Of a stretch of DNA of 5,204 bases, positions 1 to 5,203 are shown in pieces. A program made the position numbers and the translations under genes. The DNA is from a bacterium (GTDB taxonomy: Bacteria; Babelota; Babeliae; Babelales; RVW-14): the NCBI GenBank assembly GCA_030432505.1, contig JAUIHA010000073.1:1-5204 (forward strand), given 5' to 3'. Within the stretch, counting starts at the first letter, position 1, and the number at the start of each line of letters is the position of its first letter. The notes beneath the pieces were generated by a model. It was not told the origin of the DNA, ran no database searches, and saw only the letters and a program-made list of their open reading frames with translations.

Positions 1-1
1 T

Positions 2-160
2 CCAGGGAAAGAAGGTCTCCTTCATATCTCTGCTATTCCACGTGATAAGCAAAAAGATATGAATAAAGACTATAAGCCTGGTGATAAGCTCGAAGTTAAG
101 GTTACTGCCTTTGATAAAGAGACAGGCCGTATCAGACTTATTGCACCATCATTAAAGTAA
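2..160 (+). CDS. pnp: Polynucleotide phosphorylase C-terminus (S1 domain), partial
   Basis: The reading frame is open from the left edge to a TAA at 158-160 and gives 52 residues, the end of a longer protein. They read as the second half of an S1 RNA-binding domain: GKEGLLHIS, then a basic segment, YKPGDKLEVKV, then a final strand ETGRIRL. The protein stops seven residues after that strand, as PNPase does after its C-terminal S1 domain. PNPase is a phosphorolytic 3'-5' exoribonuclease that works as a trimer in mRNA decay, and its KH and S1 domains hold the RNA. The next gene, 29 bases downstream on the same strand, encodes RNase PH, an enzyme of the same fold. The catalytic cores are outside the window, so another S1-ending protein such as ribosomal protein S1 cannot be fully excluded. 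Confidence 0.7.
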   Translation, partial: PGKEGLLHISAIPRDKQKDMNKDYKPGDKLEVKVTAFDKETGRIRLIAPSLK

Positions 161-189
161 TTTGTTTTATTAGCAGTTAGTACATACCT

Positions 190-1032
190 ATGGAAAATAA
201 ATTTGTACGTCCAGACGAACGTAAAAACAATGAATTGAGAAATATTAAAGTAACGTATGATACTCTTGGTTATGCACAAGCAAGTGTTCTTCTTGAGCTT
301 GGAAAAACTAAAGTTCTTGCTTCCATTACCCTACAGTACGGCGTACCTCAATTTTTGCGCGGACAACAAACAGGTTGGCTAACTGCTGAATATGCAATGC
401 TTCCGTGTTCTACACACAAAAGAATTAATCGTGAATCATCTCAACAAAAACGAAACTCTCGTAGTGTTGAGATTTCACGTCTTATTGGAAGATCTTTTAG
501 AAGTGTTGTTGATCTTGATGCGATCAAAGAAAAAACGATCATCATTGATTGTGATGTTTTACAGGCCGACGGTGGTACCAGAGTTGCCTGCATCACTGCA
601 GCAAACTTAGCACTAAACCTTGCGGCAAAGCGCTGGGTTGAGGCCAAGATCACACCACACAATATCGTAAAAGAAGAAATTGCAGCTCTTTCTGCAGGGC
701 TCATTAACGATAATGTATGCCTTGATTTATCATATGAAGAAGACAGCGTAGCTGATGCTGACTTTAATTTTGTTTTGACTAAGTCAGGAAAACTCATCGA
801 AATTCAAGGAACAGCAGAAAAAAGTCCTTTGAATTGGAATACCTTTGAAACCTTCAAAGATCTTGTATCAAATGGTATCAAACAATTGTTTGAAGCGTGC
901 GCTCAAGTAACTCCCGCTGTTATAACAAGCACTACCATTCCTCATGTTGCCTCCAAACAAGGTGCTCCATTTATAAAAAAACAAACAAAAAAGCCTCTCT
1001 TTAATCTTGGTAAACGACTCGGTAACAAGTAG
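190..1032 (+). CDS. rph: Ribonuclease PH with C-terminal extension
   Basis: RNase PH trims the 3' ends of tRNA precursors by phosphorolysis, as a ring of six subunits in the cytoplasm. The 280-residue product aligns with E. coli RNase PH almost without gaps at an offset of +5. It starts with RPDERKNNELR and has GWLTAEYAMLP at 62-72, CDVLQADGGTR at 121-131, YEEDSVADAD at 182-191 and IEIQGTAE at 203-210. Phosphate-site Arg86 and Thr125/Arg126 correspond to R91 and T130/R131, and the acidic pair D180/D186 to D185/D191, so catalysis looks intact. Two features are unusual. The LPRSTHTR motif is LPCSTHKR here (C73 for Arg68). About 41 residues follow the usual end near 239, basic at the tip (KKQTKK, GKRLGNK). 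There is no clear SD before ATG 190, but family alignment supports this start. Confidence 0.95.
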   Translation: MENKFVRPDERKNNELRNIKVTYDTLGYAQASVLLELGKTKVLASITLQYGVPQFLRGQQTGWLTAEYAMLPCSTHKRINRESSQQKRNSRSVEISRLIGRSFRSVVDLDAIKEKTIIIDCDVLQADGGTRVACITAANLALNLAAKRWVEAKITPHNIVKEEIAALSAGLINDNVCLDLSYEEDSVADADFNFVLTKSGKLIEIQGTAEKSPLNWNTFETFKDLVSNGIKQLFEACAQVTPAVITSTTIPHVASKQGAPFIKKQTKKPLFNLGKRLGNK

Positions 1033-1040
1033 TTTGTAAT

Positions 1041-1568
1041 ATGCGCCAGATAGCCTCATTGTTTCTATTACTGAGTCTAGTCTCTCTTCAATCGGCATGT
1101 ATTTATCAAAGAAACCTTAAGTCTACGTATATTGATCAAAAAAAATATCAGTCTGTTTTTATTGATATTCCAAAAAACAATGTCGTTTTTGATAACATTG
1201 CGCCGACTATACAACAGGTTTTAAGTGATCACTTTCAACAAGTTGGCTATCAATTATCATCAAGTAGAAAAGGGAGCTTTACACTGTTAACCACCGTTAC
1301 GGCTCTTAAACCATCTCAGAAATACATTTCTCCAGATGTCTTACTTTTCCACTATGAGATCGCACTCAAACTAGAATGTCAATTACTCGACCTCCATGGA
1401 AATCATATTGCTAAAAAAACATTTAATTTCTCGGGCTTGATTAGTAATCCAAGAAACCCTATTCTTACTAGTAGCTTTTTAGCATTTGAATATGAAAAAC
1501 TTATGAAGTTTTCAGCCCCATCAATAGAACAGTTTTTTAGGCCTCATTTACAAAAATATAAATCATAA
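1041..1568 (+). CDS. lptE: LptE-like outer-membrane lipoprotein (LPS assembly)
   Basis: The product has 175 residues. It begins with a short basic end (MRQ), a hydrophobic stretch at 4-16 and a relaxed lipobox QSAC with the candidate lipidated cysteine at 20. The mature part follows the LptE plan: an early strand (SVFIDIPKNN), a long helix over about 52-70, GSFTLLTTVTAL, then a YEIALKLECQLLD strand pair and a C-terminal helix before IEQFFRPHL. LptE plugs the LptD barrel and helps deliver LPS to the outer leaflet. Sequence identity to characterised LptE is low. The call rests on lipoprotein signal, size, strand/helix order and the next gene, since lptE-holA is a well-known adjacent pair in proteobacteria. 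Its TAA overlaps the holA ATG by one base (TAATG), suggesting coupled translation. Glutamine at lipobox position -3 is atypical. Confidence 0.65.
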   Translation: MRQIASLFLLLSLVSLQSACIYQRNLKSTYIDQKKYQSVFIDIPKNNVVFDNIAPTIQQVLSDHFQQVGYQLSSSRKGSFTLLTTVTALKPSQKYISPDVLLFHYEIALKLECQLLDLHGNHIAKKTFNFSGLISNPRNPILTSSFLAFEYEKLMKFSAPSIEQFFRPHLQKYKS

Positions 1569-2536
1569 TGAAATTTGGAAAGCTCTTACAAACCTTGTCT
1601 TCTTCTGATTTCTGGCAAAGCAGAGCTCGTTTTTGTTTTCAGGCCCAAAGTTACTCGTATCACTTTTTTCAACTTTTATTTCAACACCTGATAACAAAGC
1701 AATTCATTCCGCAGCAACCAAAACGTATGAGCCTTGAAAATAGTAATGGTGATGCTCTTTATTCCGTTCTCGGGCAAAGTATGCTTGGACAAACAAACCA
1801 TTATTGGCTTGGCGACCTTAGTCTAATGAAAAAGGGAAAACATAAGAAAAAGGCTATTTCATTTCTACTTGATTACCAAGGACCACACCAAGTATCCGTT
1901 TTTATAAATAAAGATGAAGAGCTTACAACAGCTCAAAAGAAAAATGCTCTTTCAATTCCTGATAATTTTACACACAATGATTTCATTGAGTTTATGGACT
2001 TTTTAGAAATACCCCTTCCTGAGAAAAAGTATACGCTCATCAAAGAACTCTTTAATAAAGTTAGTGATTTACCAATTAATTTTGCCTGCGTCCTTATTAT
2101 TCATCTCGAACTTATTAGTGTAAAAGACATCAATGAGCTTATTTCATACCTGACTAAGCAACTTGAAGAGCAGCCCTCTCTCTACCAACTATCTGAGTAT
2201 TTTTTCTCTCGCAATCCAAAAAGTTTCTTTAAACTATGGTGCACACTCGAAAAAGATTATTCAACAATGTTTTGGCTTGCTTATTGGTCAGACCAGCTAT
2301 GGAAAGCATTCCATACTAAAAGATTTTTAGAACAAAAAACTTTTGCTCAAGCTAAACGTATGAGTTACCGGCTTCCTCATTCTTTTTTATCAAAGACTTG
2401 GAAACTAACCCGCAAACAAGATTTACTAGATCTTTATACAAAGCTTTATGAAATTGATTTTTCAGTAAAGAAAGGAATCACGTTTAGCGGAGCGCTTGAT
2501 TTGTGGTATTGTAAACACTTTTTAAATAGTAACTAA
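1568..2536 (+). CDS. holA: DNA polymerase III delta subunit, divergent
   Basis: HolA (delta) is the clamp-loader subunit that opens the beta sliding clamp. The 322-residue product has the family's general size and a recognisable C-terminal collar region. FWLAYWSDQLWKAF is followed by a basic helix and then LYEIDFSVKKG at about 293-303, the family pattern of L..iD..lK.G, and a last helix (ALDLWYCKHF). The N-terminal half fits the inactive AAA+ domain without a Walker A lysine motif, as expected for delta, but is poorly conserved. Position after an LptE-like gene strengthens the call. The start overlaps the lptE stop (TAATG), and no SD is visible, so expression probably relies on re-initiation. 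No frameshift is seen. The main doubt is the low identity of the N-terminal half. Confidence 0.7.
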   Translation: MKFGKLLQTLSSSDFWQSRARFCFQAQSYSYHFFQLLFQHLITKQFIPQQPKRMSLENSNGDALYSVLGQSMLGQTNHYWLGDLSLMKKGKHKKKAISFLLDYQGPHQVSVFINKDEELTTAQKKNALSIPDNFTHNDFIEFMDFLEIPLPEKKYTLIKELFNKVSDLPINFACVLIIHLELISVKDINELISYLTKQLEEQPSLYQLSEYFFSRNPKSFFKLWCTLEKDYSTMFWLAYWSDQLWKAFHTKRFLEQKTFAQAKRMSYRLPHSFLSKTWKLTRKQDLLDLYTKLYEIDFSVKKGITFSGALDLWYCKHFLNSN

Positions 2537-2541
2537 ACACT

Positions 2542-2790
2542 ATGTCTTTATCTTTATACGATTTACTGAAACGTGACATCAAAAAAATGATCATTGGAAT
2601 AGGCCATGGAGAACAGGGCAACATTTATCCGTTGATTGTTGAAGAAGTCGAAAAAAATATCATTGAACTTGTTCTTAAAGAAACCAATTACAATTATCTA
2701 CACGCTGCAAAACTTCTTGGCATTGGTAGAAGTACTCTATATCGCAAAATAGAACATCTAAAAATCGCAAAAAAAAAAGAGAGCTGCTAG
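2542..2790 (+). CDS. fis: Fis-family DNA-binding protein
   Basis: This small protein (82 residues) aligns over nearly its whole length with the second half of E. coli Fis and with NtrC C-terminal domains. IYPLIVEEVEKNIIELVLKET at 28-48 matches the Fis dimer helix ([21 protein letters not shown]). The helix-turn-helix is at about 52-71, with HAAKLLGIGRSTLYRKI, the HTH_8 pattern. Fis bends DNA and acts as a nucleoid and regulatory protein. It lacks the N-terminal beta-hairpin arm of E. coli Fis (98 residues), so Hin/Gin-type invertase activation is not implied. It begins 5 bases after holA and appears to be the last gene of the operon. The C-terminus is encoded by an A10 run (2769-2778), a possible slippage site, and the stop codon overlaps that of ogt on the other strand. 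A truncated NtrC-type regulator tail is the alternative. Confidence 0.8.
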   Translation: MSLSLYDLLKRDIKKMIIGIGHGEQGNIYPLIVEEVEKNIIELVLKETNYNYLHAAKLLGIGRSTLYRKIEHLKIAKKKESC

Positions 2791-2802
2791 TGCTGCCGCT
2801 CT
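2769..2802 (-). terminator. Candidate Rho-independent terminator of ogt, inside the fis 3' end
   Basis: Read on the minus strand, AGAGC (2802-2798) pairs with GCTCT (2784-2780). A G-A mismatch follows, and two more G-C pairs can form inside the loop. One C (2779) then leads into ten consecutive T (2778-2769). The stem is short but the U tract is ideal. Both convergent stop codons sit in the loop. On the plus strand the stem is followed by AAACG, so it should not terminate the fis operon. Confidence 0.55.
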
Positions 2803-3263
2803 AAACGTAATAACGTTGATTTAGTATCTAAGCCTCCTGCAAATCCTGTTAATTTTCCATTTTTTCCAATAACACGATGGCATGGAATAATTATGGGTAA
2901 AGGATTACATCGGTTTGCCATCCCAACAGCACGGCAAGCATGAGGGCTACCAACACGCACCGCAATGTCCTGATACGATGCGGTTTCACCATAAGGAATA
3001 TCTTGAAGCGCACGCCACACACGCTTCTGAAACGGCGTTCCTTCCAAAAGAAGGTCTATATCAAATGTTTGTATTTTTTTAGAAAAATAGGCATTAAGCT
3101 GATCTACTATTTTTCTAAAAGCATTATCATTAAGAACCCAGCCTGCTTCAGGCTGGGTTCTTTCATGTTGTATAGGAAAGCTAATTTTTTTAAGCTTTTC
3201 ATTTTGTCCAACAAGCAGAAGCTCTCCTATTGGACTTTGAAAATATGAGTAATAAATTTGCAT
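2787..3263 (-). CDS. ogt: Methylated-DNA--protein-cysteine methyltransferase
   Basis: The protein transfers alkyl groups from O6-alkylguanine in DNA to its own cysteine, a single-use repair reaction. The 158 residues cover the whole family layout. The N-terminal ribonuclease-like domain ends at GTPFQ (75-79). The DNA-binding HTH lies near YGETASYQDIA (91-101), the arginine finger is R111 in RAVG and the Asn hinge is N120. The active site IIIPCHRVIG contains nucleophile C128. GFAGG follows (139-143; F141 where human MGMT has Tyr158), and E155 lies near the end. It lies 5 bases after the symporter gene and probably shares its transcript. Upstream AGAAG, inside the symporter's last codons, is a weak SD. 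Residues 34-44, in a region variable in the family, are encoded by a perfect hairpin. There is no Ada-type N-terminal domain, so it is the Ogt form. Confidence 0.95.
   Translation of the reverse strand: MQIYYSYFQSPIGELLLVGQNEKLKKISFPIQHERTQPEAGWVLNDNAFRKIVDQLNAYFSKKIQTFDIDLLLEGTPFQKRVWRALQDIPYGETASYQDIAVRVGSPHACRAVGMANRCNPLPIIIPCHRVIGKNGKLTGFAGGLDTKSTLLRLERQH
3132..3162. repeat. Perfect 14-bp inverted repeat with 3-nt loop inside ogt
   Basis: AAGAACCCAGCCTG (3132-3145) is followed by CTT and then its exact reverse complement (3149-3162). The stem is much richer in G+C than the surrounding gene. On the plus strand it is followed by TTCATGTTG (3163-3171), with only a short mixed T tract (TTCTTTC, 3158-3164) at the end of the arm. 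On the minus strand AATGATAATG follows, with no U tract. It could act as a terminator-like or pausing hairpin antisense to ogt, which would place it about 340 bases after fis, or it could be an inserted small palindromic element kept in frame. Confidence 0.85.
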
Positions 3264-3268
3264 ATTTT

Positions 3269-4453
3269 TTAAACTTCTTTATCAACAACAACGGTAACAC
3301 ATGAGTCTGACCATACATTAAGCGCTGTTTCTATCATATCAATAAGTGCATACGCAGGAAGTATTGCACCAAGAAGATACAACGGGATATCCATACTTGC
3401 AAGAAATGCACTTGCAAGGAAATAACAACCCATTGGCACCCCAGCATTACCCACTGCTGCTGCTGTTGCTATGAAAATCCAAAGAACCATATCTAAAAAT
3501 GAAAAGGTAAATCCATTAGACATTCCAACAAAAAGTACCGTTACCAGGATAAATGCGGCACAGCCATTCATATTAATTGTTGAGCACAATGGAAGAGAAA
3601 ATGATGCCACCCTGTCAGAAACACCAAGCTTTTGTTTCGCACATTTAAGCGTCAACGGAAGCGCAGTACTCGATGATTTAGAAAAGAACGCAACAGTAAG
3701 CGCCTCAGACATTCCTTTAAATACTTTTTGAGGATTAAAGCCTTTATATTTTAAGAATAATGGTAAGACAATAAACCCTTGAATAAGATTAGCCGAAATA
3801 AGCACAACAAAGTAAAGCACCAAATTCGTTAACGCTGAAAAGCTTGACCCAATTTCAGTAACAAATATCGTTACAAACGACCACACCGCAATCGGCATTA
3901 ATACTAATACAAAGCTTGTGATTTTTAATATTGCAGCAAAAAAGCTTGAAAAGAATGATTGAAGCAAATTCTTCTGTTCTTTTGGCAACGTTAAAATTGA
4001 AAGGCTTAGTAATATTGCAAAGAATACTACTCCTGCAACATTCGCATTATCACCAAAAAGCTGTACCAAGTTTGATGGAACAATTTTCGCTAAAAATGAA
4101 AAATAGTGTGACAAGGTTCCCGTTCCAGAAACACTTCCCGCAAGACGCGGCATTTCACGAACTGGGTTGATTATAACAAACAATAATAGTGCTATAGAGG
4201 CAGCAACAATAGTGGTAAACAACGTGTACTTAAGTACTTTTTTACCAAGCTTTTTCATTTCATCAATGCTTGTCATCCCAGTAATGGTTGAGGCTATTGA
4301 AAGAAAAATTAAGGGAATACTGATTAACTCAAGGATATTCACGAATATTCTTGAAATACCGTGCGCAACGTTAACCACGAGAGAAAATTCAGTAAAACCA
4401 CCGATTATTCCCAATACAAACGCCATGAGAATAAGTATCATTTGAGACGGCAT
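3269..4453 (-). CDS. DAACS (SLC1-type) Na+-coupled amino-acid symporter, SstT-like TM8
   Basis: This 394-residue, strongly hydrophobic protein has the dicarboxylate/amino acid:cation symporter plan. TM1-6 fill the first ~235 residues. The HP1 serine motif is SKSSSTALP (258-266), TM7 has NMNG (294-297, for NMDG of GltPh), HP2 has GNAGVP (335-340) and TM8 is IDMIETALNVWSD (371-383). Relative to GltPh, D394, N401 and D405 are kept (D372, N379, D383), but the side-chain-carboxylate Arg397 is E375. ETALN with a following Asp is what E. coli SstT has, so a neutral substrate such as serine, threonine or another small amino acid is more likely than glutamate. This is inferred, and cystine or cysteine should also be considered given the upstream leader. 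It resides in the inner membrane. A strong SD lies six bases before ATG, and ogt follows after 5 bases. Confidence 0.9.
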   Translation of the reverse strand: MPSQMILILMAFVLGIIGGFTEFSLVVNVAHGISRIFVNILELISIPLIFLSIASTITGMTSIDEMKKLGKKVLKYTLFTTIVAASIALLLFVIINPVREMPRLAGSVSGTGTLSHYFSFLAKIVPSNLVQLFGDNANVAGVVFFAILLSLSILTLPKEQKNLLQSFFSSFFAAILKITSFVLVLMPIAVWSFVTIFVTEIGSSFSALTNLVLYFVVLISANLIQGFIVLPLFLKYKGFNPQKVFKGMSEALTVAFFSKSSSTALPLTLKCAKQKLGVSDRVASFSLPLCSTINMNGCAAFILVTVLFVGMSNGFTFSFLDMVLWIFIATAAAVGNAGVPMGCYFLASAFLASMDIPLYLLGAILPAYALIDMIETALNVWSDSCVTVVVDKEV

Positions 4454-4459
4454 AATGTT

Positions 4460-4465
4460 CTCCTA
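4460..4465 (-). promoter_or_regulatory. Shine-Dalgarno sequence of the symporter gene
   Basis: The minus strand reads TAGGAG, then six bases (AACATT) to the ATG at 4453-4451. It is the strongest SD-like site in the window, since the complete plus-strand genes show none. GGAGAA at 4463-4458 is complementary to two UUUUCC segments upstream in the same leader, so the site may be masked. Confidence 0.75.
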
Positions 4466-4502
4466 AAGATATTTATAATTATGTAATGAATAGTTAAAGA
4501 AT

Positions 4503-4519
4503 GGAAAATAGGGGGAAAA
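4503..4519 (-). promoter_or_regulatory. Candidate anti-Shine-Dalgarno segments in the symporter leader
   Basis: On the minus strand, immediately after the stop of the poly-Cys ORF, lie UUUUCC at 4519-4514 (within UUUUCCCCC) and a second UUUUCC at 4508-4503. Each can form six pairs with GGAGAA at the symporter SD, five Watson-Crick plus one G-U. The intervening CCUA can also pair with UAGG. A ribosome halted at the end of the small ORF would cover the first copy. The pairing is short and found by eye, so it is a suggestion only. Confidence 0.3.
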
Positions 4520-4615
4520 TTAGCAACAGCAAGAACAGCAGGCTAAAGAAGCAGATTGCATTGAAGAAAGATTTTTATGAAAAAGAATGTCGAGTACCCC
4601 ATGTATTATTCTCAT
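4520..4615 (-). CDS. Small ORF with poly-cysteine C-terminus, possible leader peptide
   Basis: On the minus strand, ATG at 4615-4613 opens a 31-residue frame ending in TAA at 4522-4520. It begins MRIIHGVLDILFHK and ends SLACCSCCC. Five of the last six residues are cysteine, encoded by a mix of TGC and TGT. GGGAG lies eight bases before this ATG, a good SD. An in-frame ATG at 4630-4628 would give 36 residues but has only a T tract before it. The stop is 66 bases before the symporter ATG on the same strand, in line with a promoter candidate upstream. Poly-Cys leader peptides that sense cysteine supply are described upstream of sulfur genes in mycobacteria. No homology is claimed here. The TGC/TGT run is locally repetitive, so a chance ORF remains possible. 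Confidence 0.45.
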   Translation of the reverse strand: MRIIHGVLDILFHKNLSSMQSASLACCSCCC

Positions 4616-4636
4616 GTAAGCAACTCCCATAAAAAA

Positions 4637-4650
4637 TTGTACGTTTACAA
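4637..4650. repeat. Short dyad in the symporter leader, followed by a T tract on the minus strand
   Basis: TTGTA and TACAA form perfect 5-bp arms around a 4-base centre. Read on the minus strand the dyad is followed directly by six T (4636-4631), then the upstream ATG of the small ORF. It could be a weak terminator for the gene entering from the right, an operator near the start of the leader transcript, or chance in AT-rich DNA. Confidence 0.35.
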
Positions 4651-4662
4651 CACTTGCTCTCC

Positions 4663-4690
4663 AAGATAGTTAAAAAATCTTTGTTGTCAA
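4663..4690 (-). promoter_or_regulatory. Candidate sigma-70-type promoter for leader ORF and symporter
   Basis: The minus strand has a perfect -35 TTGACA (4690-4685), a 16-base spacer and -10 TATCTT (4668-4663; four of six consensus bases). Transcription would begin near 4656, about 40 bases before the small ORF. The -35 box lies just past the stop of the preceding gene (4697). An alternative AT-rich -10 (TATAAA near 4475) closer to the symporter lacks a convincing -35. Confidence 0.5.
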
Positions 4691-4696
4691 ATTCTC

Positions 4697-5203
4697 TCAT
4701 AACTTTAATAACACTTGAGCCCAATTAGAAATACTAAAGCCATCATGAGGCTTAATAATAGAACCAATAAATGGATAGAATACAACTCCCCGATACCTCA
4801 CGTTCAAGCCCACCTTATACATCTGCCAATTAGTTGGCGGCTCTGGCTCACCAAGCTCTTGGTCACGGCGCTGAACAGCTCCATCATAATTTGGCTGTAT
4901 TTTCGGATCTATCATGGAAAAGAAATGCGGCTCTAAACGTACCGCCATAAGAAAATATTTCATGGCTTTAGATATTATTTCAAGCTTTTCCCATTCACAT
5001 TCACACCCAAGTTCATATTGTCGAAACAGCATTCTACTATACGCTAAACACGCGGGCATACAACCAGCGTCTGCAAATGGTTTAAGCAACTCTTGAATTT
5101 CTTGATTGTCAAAATCGTAACGTGTAAAAAATTCAGTCTTTATCTTTTTTATTTTGTTCTTACACCAATTATAATCTCTTTTTAAAGAATGCCCTGGCTC
5201 CGC
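4697..5203 (-). CDS. Hypothetical protein, C-terminal part, weakly Sel1/TPR-like
   Basis: The frame is open from the right edge to a TGA at 4699-4697, giving 168 visible residues, so the true start is outside the window. A TTG at 5089 is in frame but is not needed as a start, because coding-like sequence continues above it. I do not recognise the family. The segment FADAGCMPACLAYSRMLF, followed by a helix KAMKYFLMAVRLEPHF, has the alternating small-residue and aromatic pattern of Sel1 or TPR helical pairs. After it come an acidic-proline stretch (LGEPEPPTNW) and an aromatic, beta-like tail ending WAQVLLKL. It contains several cysteines (GCMPAC, GCEC) but no metal-binding motif I can name. It is on the same strand as the symporter, 243 bases upstream of its ATG, and probably belongs to a separate transcript. 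Confidence 0.6.
   Translation of the reverse strand, partial: AEPGHSLKRDYNWCKNKIKKIKTEFFTRYDFDNQEIQELLKPFADAGCMPACLAYSRMLFRQYELGCECEWEKLEIISKAMKYFLMAVRLEPHFFSMIDPKIQPNYDGAVQRRDQELGEPEPPTNWQMYKVGLNVRYRGVVFYPFIGSIIKPHDGFSISNWAQVLLKL

Noticed and set aside
70..279. Minus-strand ORF across the pnp/rph junction
   Set aside because: It is antisense to two recognisable coding regions, has no SD and resembles no family. It is a shadow frame.
441..797. 118-codon minus-strand ORF inside rph
   Set aside because: It lies fully antisense to well-conserved RNase PH sequence and is explained by the codon pattern of that gene.
3132..3162. CRISPR-like or transposon-end interpretation of the ogt palindrome
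   Set aside because: There is only one copy in the window, no flanking direct repeats or spacers, and the ogt frame is intact.
2940..3248. 102-codon plus-strand ORF opposite ogt
   Set aside because: It lies opposite the strongly conserved Ogt core, its composition is erratic (KRRSFQKK, FFKLF runs), and it has no RBS.
4167..4445. Plus-strand ORFs opposite the symporter gene
   Set aside because: They are antisense shadows of membrane segments, with no start signals and no family resemblance.
4454..4696. tRNA or known riboswitch in the gap before the symporter
   Set aside because: I see no cloverleaf, T-loop GTTCRA motif or recognised riboswitch core. The gap is better described by the promoter, mini-ORF and SD-complementary segments.
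4697..5089. A 130-codon protein starting at TTG 5089
   Set aside because: The frame stays open with coding-like composition to the right edge, so this is the end of a longer gene and the TTG is an internal leucine codon.
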